40,927 nt of DNA from Planctomycetia bacterium (GTDB lineage: Bacteria > Planctomycetota > UBA8108 > UBA1146). Shown here piece by piece: positions 1-7,721 of this stretch. The position numbers and the translations under genes are program-made. Position 1 is the first letter of the stretch, and each line of letters begins with the position of its first letter. The stretch is from the NCBI GenBank assembly GCA_012269595.1, contig JAAXJX010000031.1:1-40927 (forward strand), written 5' to 3'. The notes under the pieces are model-generated. The model searched no databases and was not told the DNA's origin. It saw nothing but the letters and a program-made list of their open reading frames with translations.

Positions 1-417
1 CCCTTTGAAATGCGTATCGTCTCGGATGAGCGGGATCTGATCCGTGAAGCCATCGAGGAAATGTCCGAAATCTGCTGTCTCGTCATCACCACGGGCGGAA
101 CCGGATTCGGTCCGCGGGACGTCACTCCCGAAGCCACCGCCGACGCCTGTGAGGTGCTGATCCCGGGATTTGGCGAAAAAATGCGCGCGAAAACGTGGGA
201 TCGGGTCCCTACTGCGATCTTGTCCCGTGCCATCGCGGGTCGCCGGGGAACCTGCCTGGTCATCAATCTGCCCGGAAACCCGAAAGCCATCGCTGAATGC
301 CTGGAAGAGATCTGGCCGGCGATCCCCCACGCCATCGAGACTGCGGGGGGTCCGGATATCGAGGCGGAGGGTGCCGCCCCGGCTCCTCACGATCCGCCGG
401 AAAAGAGCTGTCCGTAA
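1..417 (+). CDS. MogA/MoaB-family molybdopterin biosynthesis protein (5'-truncated by window)
   Basis: The frame is open from the left edge, so the start lies outside the window; the first ATG at 10 is internal. About 138 C-terminal residues are visible. The segment TTGGTGFGPRDVTPEAT is the MogA/MoaB/MoeA-type molybdopterin-binding signature, followed by the family's LSRAIAG and LPGNPKA motifs. Family members adenylylate molybdopterin before molybdenum insertion, or act as MoaB-like homologues. MogA is the closer match by motif layout, but MoaB or a MoeA C-terminal domain cannot be excluded without the N-terminus. The last 31 bases overlap the 3' end of bshA on the opposite strand; the Pro- and Ala-rich tail in the overlap is probably not conserved. 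It is one of two possible cofactor genes here, the other being the MobA/MocA-like gene near the right edge. Confidence 0.85.
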   Translation, partial: PFEMRIVSDERDLIREAIEEMSEICCLVITTGGTGFGPRDVTPEATADACEVLIPGFGEKMRAKTWDRVPTAILSRAIAGRRGTCLVINLPGNPKAIAECLEEIWPAIPHAIETAGGPDIEAEGAAPAPHDPPEKSCP

Positions 418-1517
418 AGTTCTTCATACTGGGAGATGACCGGATCCCAGCGGAATTGATCTTCCACCCTTTGCCGTCCTGTGCTCGCAAAGAGGGATCT
501 TCGTTCTGCATCTTCCAGCAGCGTGCGTGCCCCCCGGGAGAGGGCTTCAATATCCCCGACCGGGGCGAGGAAACCGGTCTCGCCATCGACGATCACTTCC
601 GGCATCCCCCCGGAAGCGGTCGCGATCACAGGCAATCCACACGCCATCGCTTCAAGGGCGGCCAGTCCAAAGGACTCGTTTTCACTGGGAAGAAGGAAGA
701 GATCAGAACTGGCAAGCAGTGGGGCAGTGTCATCGAGGATGCCCAGCCAGTGGACCCGGTCCCAGACTCCCAGTTCTTTGGCGAGACTTTCTGCTGCAGC
801 CCGATCAGGACCATCACCGATCATCAACAACCTGGCGGAGAGGCCTGCTGTTGATTTGGCGAAGATGCGAATGACATCTCCCGTGCGCTTGACCGGCCTG
901 AAGTTGCTGACGTGAGCGAGAAGCAACTCACCCTCCGGAGCAAATCTTGCCCGCAAGTCATCACAGCCCCTCGATATTGAAAACGCTTCGGTATCCACGG
1001 CATTGGGGATCGTCTCGACCTGCAGATGCGATCCGAGCTCATTGTGGGTTTCACGGGCGAGCCAATCGCTGACACCGGTGACATGATCACTTTCTTCCAT
1101 CGCCCAACGGGTGATATCCGTGTAGGACGGGTCTGCACCAACGAGGGTGATATCGGTTCCGTGAAGGGTGGTCACCACCTTGACCCCATGATCCGCATTC
1201 ATGTTGCGCGCCAGAATCGCTGCCAATGAATGGGGAATCGCGTAGTGGGCGTGAATGATATCGATGTCGTGATCCTGGATAACCCTCGACAACTGGTTCG
1301 CCAGAGCCAGCGCATAGGGCGGATAGCGAAAGAGCGGATACGAAGAAACATTGACCCGGTGATAGTGAACTCCCAGGGTCAGCGGGTCGAGCCGGAAGGG
1401 TCTCTCGTGGGAGACGAAATGAATCTCGTGCCCATTCTTTGCCAATCGCATTCCCAACTCGGAAGCGATCACACCACTTCCTCCATGGGTCGGGTGACAG
1501 ACGATGGCGATCTTCAT
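387..1517 (-). CDS. bshA: N-acetyl-alpha-D-glucosaminyl L-malate synthase BshA
   Basis: This is a GT4-family, GT-B fold glycosyltransferase of 376 residues, close to the Bacillus BshA length. BshA transfers GlcNAc from UDP-GlcNAc to L-malate, the first step of bacillithiol synthesis. The N-terminus MKIAIVCHPTHGGSG is the glycine-rich acceptor-side loop typical of BshA. The HVSNFRPVKR segment opens the second Rossmann domain, and PSENESFGLAALEAMACG holds the E-x7-E nucleotide-sugar motif. The start is ATG 1517, one base after the bshB stop; a longer frame to 1544 would run into bshB. It is the last gene of a minus-strand operon with a methyltransferase, bshC and bshB, which is what makes the bacillithiol assignment firm rather than a generic glycosyltransferase call. 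Confidence 0.92.
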   Translation of the reverse strand: MKIAIVCHPTHGGSGVIASELGMRLAKNGHEIHFVSHERPFRLDPLTLGVHYHRVNVSSYPLFRYPPYALALANQLSRVIQDHDIDIIHAHYAIPHSLAAILARNMNADHGVKVVTTLHGTDITLVGADPSYTDITRWAMEESDHVTGVSDWLARETHNELGSHLQVETIPNAVDTEAFSISRGCDDLRARFAPEGELLLAHVSNFRPVKRTGDVIRIFAKSTAGLSARLLMIGDGPDRAAAESLAKELGVWDRVHWLGILDDTAPLLASSDLFLLPSENESFGLAALEAMACGLPVIATASGGMPEVIVDGETGFLAPVGDIEALSRGARTLLEDAERRSLFASTGRQRVEDQFRWDPVISQYEELYGQLFSGGS

Positions 1518-1518
1518 C

Positions 1519-2292
1519 TCAGGTACCCCCACCTTCGCGAGCACTCAAGCCGCGGCCATGGATCATGTCGACGGGATTGGTGACCGCCGGTGGATCCTGC
1601 CACTTGAGTGCTTCACCGAATTCGACACCGACCCTTCCCCCCAGATCTCTGGCACGGCCCTCGACTGCCAGCATGAACTCGGGTCTGGAAATCTTTGTGG
1701 GCGGCCCATCCTTGCCCGGCTGATGAAACTGGGAGGCATAACATTGAACCGCTTCACACTTGCGAGCCCAGTGATCCGTGACATCGACGATGACACTGGG
1801 ATCAAAGGGGGTGTGGCACATGTAATATCCCAGAGTAGCAGGTCTGTGCTGGGTCTCCGCGGGAGTCCCTCCCGGATACATCTTCACACCGCCCAGATAG
1901 AGACTGCGATAGGCCAGCAAGCCTGCTCCGGCGTGATCCGGATGCAGATCATCTCTCCAGGGAGCAAGCATGACCCGCGGGCGGGTATGACGAACGACGG
2001 CCACCAGCTTTTCCCTGGCTTCGTCCGTATCCCTGACTGAACCATCCGGCAGGTCGAGACAGACGCGGTAATCGATCCCCAAAACATCTGTCGCAGCAGC
2101 CGTTTCCTGGGCGCGCAGCTCTGGGGTACCACGACTCGACAGTTCTCCCCGGGTCAAATCAACGATGCCCACCCTGTGCCCACTGGCAAGGGTAGCCAGG
2201 ATTGTTCCGCCGATGGAGATTTCCGCATCGTCGGGGTGGGCAGCGACCACCAGCAGATCCAGAGGTTCATTCATGGGTTCAAGAGGATTCAT
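1519..2292 (-). CDS. bshB1: Bacillithiol biosynthesis deacetylase BshB1
   Basis: This is a LmbE/PIG-L family zinc deacetylase of about 257 residues. BshB removes the acetyl group from GlcNAc-malate to give GlcN-malate. The zinc motif AAHPDDAEISIGG lies near residues 16-28 and the second motif HPDHAGAG near 118, both canonical. The MYPGG and CHTPFDPSVIVDV segments also fit the BshB1 subgroup. The start is placed at ATG 2292 because a GGAG box sits about 8 bases upstream; this overlaps the end of bshC by 14 bases. ATG 2274 is an alternative without a clear ribosome-binding site. It lies between bshC and bshA and is almost certainly translationally coupled to both. Confidence 0.9.
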   Translation of the reverse strand: MNPLEPMNEPLDLLVVAAHPDDAEISIGGTILATLASGHRVGIVDLTRGELSSRGTPELRAQETAAATDVLGIDYRVCLDLPDGSVRDTDEAREKLVAVVRHTRPRVMLAPWRDDLHPDHAGAGLLAYRSLYLGGVKMYPGGTPAETQHRPATLGYYMCHTPFDPSVIVDVTDHWARKCEAVQCYASQFHQPGKDGPPTKISRPEFMLAVEGRARDLGGRVGVEFGEALKWQDPPAVTNPVDMIHGRGLSAREGGGT

Positions 2293-3865
2293 TCGGACTC
2301 TCCGATTCACTCTTCTCACTTGATGAGGACAAAGGCCAGGGACTGACCCGCCCATCCCATCGTGTGATGTTCCCGGAGATGAGAGTGATCATCTCCTGTA
2401 ATGCGCCGAGTCCCTGCCATGCCAGGAGATCGCACAGGTTACGGCTTCTTTCCGGTTCCATCCCCCCCGGAAAAGCCCTGTCGACCCACGCCCTGGCACG
2501 ATTCCGTTTCGCCTCGACCTCGAGATCCAGACCCAGATCCACCGATCTCCCCAGACTCTCGAGCTGTTTCTGCCAACGGCTTCGCAGACGCTCCGCTTTC
2601 TTCTGCAGTGCGGGATTGGAAAAAGGATCCGTGGCGAGTGACTGCAACTTTTCAAAAAGTTCTGAAGAGGCCTGCGACAACTCTTCCCGTTTCAGTGCAC
2701 CCTTGTCGTTGGGAATCAGAAGTGACAGGTCTACGCCCGGGACCAAACGGTCCAGCCCCACTCCCAGTTCCGTCAACGCCTCGATCAGATCAGATTCCAG
2801 CGGACGCAATCCCGGGCGCGGTAACCACAGGGGCTGGGTGATCTCCCAACGCTTGCGAATGAAGCGAGTCTGCAGGGTGTAACACCATTCAGTCGCCCCC
2901 AGGATGACCGCTGCAGGTTCCAGAATCGCATCCTGGATGACCCCCCTCAGGAGTGCATCCGCAGAGAGCCTCTCTGGATCTGCAAAAAGATCCATCTCTT
3001 CGGAGGACTCCGGGCGAACTCTCTCACCAGCGGTATCGATCACAAAGAATGGAGCACCATCACGGGAACGAACCGGTGCCGGAATCCCCTGCTCCACCTG
3101 CTCTTTGCTCGCTCTTCTGACCTCCTGTTGATAGACCGCGGATTCACTGTGGGCTTTTTGGATCCACGGCAACTGCAAGCGGCGAAGCCACTGCGGGTGG
3201 ATCGGTAACCACGCTTCTTCCGGAAGGAACTGCCACAGGAGATTGCAGAATTCTGCTGACGGAGATGGGTCCAGAGCCTTGCTCATCAGTGAAAGAACTT
3301 CGGCCGAATGGGGAGCGCCCTCAAAACAGTCTTCAAGTTCCCTGATCCGCTCTTCTGTGGAGAGAGGATGGCGCAGGCCTGAAATCGATCGCCGGCCGCG
3401 TTCGAAGGGAACTCCGAGCTGGGAACCATTGCGAAAACTTCCCGGATTGAGTTCCCCGACATCGTGATCTTCATCGGCGATCCAGAAGAGAGCGACTGCG
3501 GGGATTCCCCGCTCTTCCAGATCAGCGGCAAGACCGATGGCCGACAGAAGTTTCACCGTGCTCAAAAGGGGCCCCGCACACAAAGCCGGTTGCTGACCCG
3601 CCAGGATGATCTGGCAGGAAGGATCCTGCAGTTTATTCAATGCAGACCGGGGGCCTTTCGGCAATGGAAGGCTGTCCCAATGGGGCTTCAACTGCTCAAG
3701 CCACTCGGTTCTGCGACCCGGATCCCAGCGGTGATTATTCACATGACGGGCGACATCATCCGCATCGATGGCGACAGGCCCCATCACCGCATCCCACCCC
3801 GGTCCCCTTTTCAGGCGAAGGTCGAGTGCGTTGTGAACAGTGGGTTGGCCCGTGCGGTCATTCAT
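2279..3865 (-). CDS. bshC: Putative bacillithiol cysteine ligase BshC
   Basis: The 528-residue protein matches the BshC family (about 540 residues in Bacillus). BshC is genetically required for the last step, addition of cysteine to GlcN-malate. Family signatures are visible: LAGQQPALCAGPLLSTVK, then ALFWIADEDHDVGELN, and a Trp/Leu-rich C-terminus. An alternative TTG at 3955 would add 30 unconserved residues and run deep into the upstream methyltransferase. ATG 3865 instead forms a TGATG stop/start overlap with it, so that start is chosen. No strong Shine-Dalgarno box is visible, consistent with coupling to upstream translation. Confidence 0.9.
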   Translation of the reverse strand: MNDRTGQPTVHNALDLRLKRGPGWDAVMGPVAIDADDVARHVNNHRWDPGRRTEWLEQLKPHWDSLPLPKGPRSALNKLQDPSCQIILAGQQPALCAGPLLSTVKLLSAIGLAADLEERGIPAVALFWIADEDHDVGELNPGSFRNGSQLGVPFERGRRSISGLRHPLSTEERIRELEDCFEGAPHSAEVLSLMSKALDPSPSAEFCNLLWQFLPEEAWLPIHPQWLRRLQLPWIQKAHSESAVYQQEVRRASKEQVEQGIPAPVRSRDGAPFFVIDTAGERVRPESSEEMDLFADPERLSADALLRGVIQDAILEPAAVILGATEWCYTLQTRFIRKRWEITQPLWLPRPGLRPLESDLIEALTELGVGLDRLVPGVDLSLLIPNDKGALKREELSQASSELFEKLQSLATDPFSNPALQKKAERLRSRWQKQLESLGRSVDLGLDLEVEAKRNRARAWVDRAFPGGMEPERSRNLCDLLAWQGLGALQEMITLISGNITRWDGRVSPWPLSSSSEKSESESPNESS

Positions 3866-4632
3866 CACTTGTGTTGCGCCGATCTCTCTGCGGTAAAGAT
3901 CATCCGTGGTGAGGTCCCGGGGATCTGATCCGATCCATCCCAGTCTCCACGGCAACCCAGCGGAGCCCAGCCACTCTCTTCCAGCATTTTGGTCACTTCA
4001 GATTTTGTGAACAGTCGGACAGACTCAATATAGTGACTCTCTCCCGCTGGCCCCGTCAGGGTGACTCTCTTTTCCACTCTTTTTCCATCCGCAGTGATAC
4101 TGCGCTCCTCGAGGATCGACTTGTCGCCGACGACTTTTTCGCTGACAGGAACAAGCTTGTTCACGATCAAATCCCGGTCAGGAAGATCGAGCAAAAAGCG
4201 GCCGCCCTCCCTCACCACACGGGCGACCTCTTTCAGGACACCCTGATTTTCTACATCGGTTTCGAAGTAACCAAAGGAAGTGAAGAACATCAGCACTGCA
4301 TCAAAATGGCCCACCTCAAAGGGCAACTGCCTCATGTCTCCCTGATGGAGAATCACGGACTCCTTCAGATGACGGCGGGCTTCCGCGAGCAATTCTTCAG
4401 AAAGGTCGAGGCCGTGAAGTTCAACGGCAGATTCCTGAAGCCAACGGGAGTGACGCCCTGCGCCACAGCAGAGGTCGAGAACACGGGCTCCCTCCTCAGG
4501 GCTCAGCCAGTCGAGAGCAGCGGCGACTTCTGCCTCGGCGGATTCCACGCTTCTTCCCGGGTAGACCTGCAGGTACTCGGACCTGAAGGCCCGCTGATAC
4601 CACGGATCGGTGCCCGCCCCGGTTCGACTCAT
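3865..4632 (-). CDS. Class I SAM-dependent methyltransferase in the bacillithiol operon
   Basis: A protein of about 255 residues with a Rossmann-type SAM-binding core: motif I VLDLCCGAGRHS, the acidic GLDLS after beta-2, and the motif IV region FDAVLMFFTSFGYF. No signal peptide or membrane segment is seen. ATG 4632 is preferred because AGGAG lies just upstream; ATG 4698 is possible but has a weaker site. It is the first gene of the operon and its stop overlaps the bshC start. In Chlorobi a SAM methyltransferase (NmbA) makes N-methyl-bacillithiol, so the same role is a reasonable inference here from context. The substrate cannot be read from the sequence and a housekeeping methyltransferase remains possible. 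Confidence 0.8.
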   Translation of the reverse strand: MSRTGAGTDPWYQRAFRSEYLQVYPGRSVESAEAEVAAALDWLSPEEGARVLDLCCGAGRHSRWLQESAVELHGLDLSEELLAEARRHLKESVILHQGDMRQLPFEVGHFDAVLMFFTSFGYFETDVENQGVLKEVARVVREGGRFLLDLPDRDLIVNKLVPVSEKVVGDKSILEERSITADGKRVEKRVTLTGPAGESHYIESVRLFTKSEVTKMLEESGWAPLGCRGDWDGSDQIPGTSPRMIFTAERSAQHK

Positions 4633-4845
4633 GATCTCCTGCCTTCTGTTCCTGAAACGCTGAAGCCCCAAATTTGACTCCAGAGGTCCATTTTCCATTT
4701 TCCCGTGCAGATTTCACTCCCACAAGAGAACCGTGGGCCAATCGAAGGTCGATTTGAAGGCCCTTGCCTGCCCTCCCCCCAAGCGTTACTGAGAAGGGTC
4801 GCAGGGGGATTTTCCCTTCAGATTTGGCCGGAAACGGGGAGTAGA

Positions 4846-7059
4846 TTGAAGAATATCGCCAGGGTCGCCATTCCGGTTCCGATCCATGAGGCCTTCGATT
4901 ATCGGATCCCGGATGAAATGCTGGGGCAAATTGTCCCCGGAACCCCTGTCCTTGTCCCCTTTGGTCCCAGCCGTCGGTACGGCTGGGTGATCGAGACCAC
5001 AGACCACTCTGTGCATCCCAAATTGAAAAAAATCCACTCTGTCGTCGAGGATGGAGCCACCCTCTCCGAGGAATTGCTGACCCTCCTCGATTGGACTGCG
5101 AACTACTACGTCTGCGGAATCGGTGAAGCCATCGAGACGGCACTTCCCAAACCGGTTCGGGAACGAAAGGTTCGCCAGGTGCGCTGGGTCCGGGGTCTCG
5201 AAGGGGCACTCCCCGACGAAAAGGGTGGTGGTGCCGACGCGCGCAATCGGGTTCTCGAGTTTTTGCAACAGCACCCCAAGCCTGTTCCCCTGCGACGACT
5301 CGTCGAAGAATGCGGAATCAGTGACAGCCCCATCAAAACCCTGGCGAAAAAGGGGCGAATCGAAATCTTTGAAAGTCTACCTCCGGAATTCGGTGTGCCC
5401 GGGGAGTCCCTCGCCGATTCAATTCCCTGGGATCAACCCGCTCCCTTCGAACCGAACGATGAGCAACAAGCTGCCATCGATCGTATTCGCGAACAGATCT
5501 TCCTCGAAAAATATCAGACCTTCCTGCTTCATGGAGTAACAGGCAGTGGAAAAACGGAGGTCTACATCCGTGCCGCACAGACCGCATTGGCTGCCGGCAA
5601 GGGGGTCCTCGTTTTACTCCCGGAGATCGCCCTGACTCCGCAGGCGATTGAGAGATTCACAGAGCGCCTCGGTCCCGTTGCTGTTCTGCATTCGATGCTT
5701 CCTGATACCGAGCGTGCCGTTCACCATGAACGACTCCGCAAGGGAGAAGTCAAACTGGCGATGGGAGCCCGCAGCGCCGTCTTTGCACCGGTTGCCGATC
5801 TCGGTTTGATCGTCGTCGACGAGTGTCATGAGAGTTCTTACAAACAGGAAAACAGCCCTCGCTATCACGCAAGGGATGTGGCGGTCATGCGGGCCCACCA
5901 ATTGGGCATCCCCTGCGTCCTTGGCTCGGCGACCCCTTCTATGGAATCATTGGAGAACGCCCGTCAGGGACGCTACGAAAAACTGAATCTGGAGAATCGG
6001 GTCAGTGACCGCGACATGGCGACCATCGAAATCATCGATCGCCGAAAGGAAAAGGGAACGGGTGACAGTTCTGGCCTTCTCTCCAGAAGACTGATCGACC
6101 TCATCCGCCAGACCCTCGATCGGGAGGAGCAAGTTCTGCTTTTTCTCAATCGCCGTGGCTTCGCACGGGACGTCCATTGTCGCCAATGCGGATATTCATT
6201 CCGCTGCAACAGCTGTGATATTCCCCTCACTTACCACAAACACCGGGATATCGCCCAATGCCACTATTGTGCGGAGCAACGGGGAATCCCCGATCGCTGC
6301 CCCCAGTGCCAATTCACAGGATTGCGCCAGCGATCCCCGGGAACCGAAAGGGTCGAGGAAACTCTCGTATCCCTGTTTCCAGAGGTACGCGTAGACCGAC
6401 TCGACCGGGACACCGTCACCAGTGGCCGGCGAATGGAACAGATCCTGCAAAAGTTTCGTGATGGAGAAACACAAATTTTGGTGGGAACACAAATGGTCGC
6501 CAAGGGACATGACATCCCCGGGGTCACACTGGTGGGAGTTCTCGATGCCGACGTCGCACTCGGACTCCCCGACTTCAGATCGGCGGAAAAAACCGCTCAA
6601 CTCTTGTGCCAGGTTGCGGGCAGGGCTGGACGGGGAGATTCACCCGGACGAGTAGCGCTGCAGACTCGACAGCCGGAGCACTACGCCATCGAATGTGCCG
6701 TTCGTCAGGATCTGGATGAGTTGCTCGAACATGAGAATTCAGTTCGACAGATGCTGCATTACCCACCCCATGGATTTCTCGCACGCATCGTCTTCGAAGA
6801 TGAAGATGAAAAAAGAACCCTGGAAACTGCAGAAGCCCTGACGAGCAAATTGAAAGTCGAGGGCGAAAACAGGGTACAGGTATTGGGTCCGGCACCAGCT
6901 CCCCTTGAGAAGCTTCGAGGGAGATTCCGGCACCATGTCCTGTTGAAAAGTAACAGCAGAGAATCTTTGAGAATTGTAGGCCGATTGGCACAGACGGAAA
7001 AACCACGCTGGTCTTCAACTCGCATCACTCTCGATATCGACCCTCAGAACCTGCTATAA
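4846..7059 (+). CDS. priA: Primosomal replication restart helicase PriA
   Basis: PriA is a superfamily 2 3'-5' helicase that reloads the replisome at stalled forks. From a TTG start the product is 737 residues, the normal length. Visible are the N-terminal DNA-binding fold (ARVAIPVPIHEAFDYRIP), Walker A GVTGSGKTE with Lys236, a Walker B box DECH at 325-328 (DEEH in E. coli), and the zinc-binding cysteine block at about 445-485 containing the CRQCGYSFRCNSC pattern. Later come the helicase motifs VGTQMVAKGHD and QVAGRAGRG. TTG 4846 has GGGGAG four bases upstream and gives the normal PriA N-terminus; a longer GTG frame from 4705 adds 47 residues with no PriA character. Confidence 0.95.
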   Translation: MKNIARVAIPVPIHEAFDYRIPDEMLGQIVPGTPVLVPFGPSRRYGWVIETTDHSVHPKLKKIHSVVEDGATLSEELLTLLDWTANYYVCGIGEAIETALPKPVRERKVRQVRWVRGLEGALPDEKGGGADARNRVLEFLQQHPKPVPLRRLVEECGISDSPIKTLAKKGRIEIFESLPPEFGVPGESLADSIPWDQPAPFEPNDEQQAAIDRIREQIFLEKYQTFLLHGVTGSGKTEVYIRAAQTALAAGKGVLVLLPEIALTPQAIERFTERLGPVAVLHSMLPDTERAVHHERLRKGEVKLAMGARSAVFAPVADLGLIVVDECHESSYKQENSPRYHARDVAVMRAHQLGIPCVLGSATPSMESLENARQGRYEKLNLENRVSDRDMATIEIIDRRKEKGTGDSSGLLSRRLIDLIRQTLDREEQVLLFLNRRGFARDVHCRQCGYSFRCNSCDIPLTYHKHRDIAQCHYCAEQRGIPDRCPQCQFTGLRQRSPGTERVEETLVSLFPEVRVDRLDRDTVTSGRRMEQILQKFRDGETQILVGTQMVAKGHDIPGVTLVGVLDADVALGLPDFRSAEKTAQLLCQVAGRAGRGDSPGRVALQTRQPEHYAIECAVRQDLDELLEHENSVRQMLHYPPHGFLARIVFEDEDEKRTLETAEALTSKLKVEGENRVQVLGPAPAPLEKLRGRFRHHVLLKSNSRESLRIVGRLAQTEKPRWSSTRITLDIDPQNLL

Positions 7060-7062
7060 AAA

Positions 7063-7095
7063 AAGGGTGATCACCCTGAAGGAGTGATCACCCTT
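7063..7095. terminator. Bidirectional hairpin terminator between priA and the HU gene
   Basis: A perfect 12-base inverted repeat (AAGGGTGATCAC at 7063-7074 and GTGATCACCCTT at 7084-7095) surrounds a 9-base loop. It sits between the stop codons of two convergent genes. On the minus strand the stem is followed directly by a run of T residues (complement of 7058-7064), making a typical intrinsic terminator for the HU gene. On the plus strand no T-run follows, so its action on priA is less certain. Confidence 0.8.
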
Positions 7096-7118
7096 GATTC
7101 CGATTCAAATCGAATCGA

Positions 7119-7388
7119 TCAGACCATGTCCTTGAAAGTCTTGGACGGCTTGAAGGCAACGCTCTTGGAAGCCTTGATCTTGATGGTCTCACCAGTCTGG
7201 GGGTTACGACCGGTACGTGCTGCACGCTTGCGGATGCTGAAAGTTCCGAAGCCCACGACCTGGACGCTCTTGTCCTTCTTGACACCTTTTTTGATTCCGT
7301 CGATCACAGCGTTGACACAACGCTCTGCACCGGCCTTGGTCTCATCCAACTCTTTCTGCACGAATGCAATCAGTTCACCCTTGTTCAT
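7119..7388 (-). CDS. hup: HU-family nucleoid DNA-binding protein
   Basis: An 89-residue basic protein of the HU/IHF family, which bends and compacts DNA as a dimer. The helical N-terminus MNKGELIAFVQKEL is followed by the beta-arm signature VQVVGFGTFSIRKRAARTGRNPQTGE, the intercalating proline of the RNPQTG tip, and the AFKPSKTFKD C-terminus. These match HU rather than IHF because of length and the lack of extensions, though the two are hard to separate by eye. AGGAG stands 6 bases before the ATG. It is a single gene ended by the shared hairpin downstream. Confidence 0.95.
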   Translation of the reverse strand: MNKGELIAFVQKELDETKAGAERCVNAVIDGIKKGVKKDKSVQVVGFGTFSIRKRAARTGRNPQTGETIKIKASKSVAFKPSKTFKDMV

Positions 7389-7721
7389 GGGGTACTCCTT
7401 CTATCGAGAATGTCCCGAAATCCTTGCCCGGGCTGCATGCCAGCACCGGTAGCTCGATCCTGTCATCCCGGGGAAACCCTTGTAGAACAAGGCCCCGAGC
7501 CGGGCCTCAGTATGTTCCCTGAGTGATTTCCTGCAATAGCAACCCGGCAAATTTCTTGGTTAATCACCTGTTACAAATGTCCACCGGGAACCAAATGACA
7601 ACCCATCCACGTTGGAAAAATGTTGTCCTTGGGTATACCATCTGGGCATGCCGGTCCGGGGGGGAATGGATCTGCCGTGTGATCCGCCCATTCCCGAGCA
7701 GTATTGGAATTGGAGATCGCA
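7389..7721. other. Divergent intergenic region between HU and the DUF3108-like gene
   Basis: This 333-base gap must hold the promoters of both divergent genes. On the plus strand TTGGAA (7612-7617) and TATACC (7634-7639) are 16 bases apart and could be a weak sigma-70 promoter about 75 bases before the DUF3108-like start. A small hairpin (CCTTGT/ACAAGG, 7478-7492) followed by a GC-rich one (GGCCC/GGGCC, just downstream) lies in the presumed HU leader. I see no open reading frame or RNA gene here. Confidence 0.4.

Noticed and set aside
4740..4754. Small palindrome AATCGA-AGG-TCGATT between the divergent methyltransferase and priA genes
   Set aside because: Arms of six bases with no recognised operator family or paired copy; could arise by chance in this composition.
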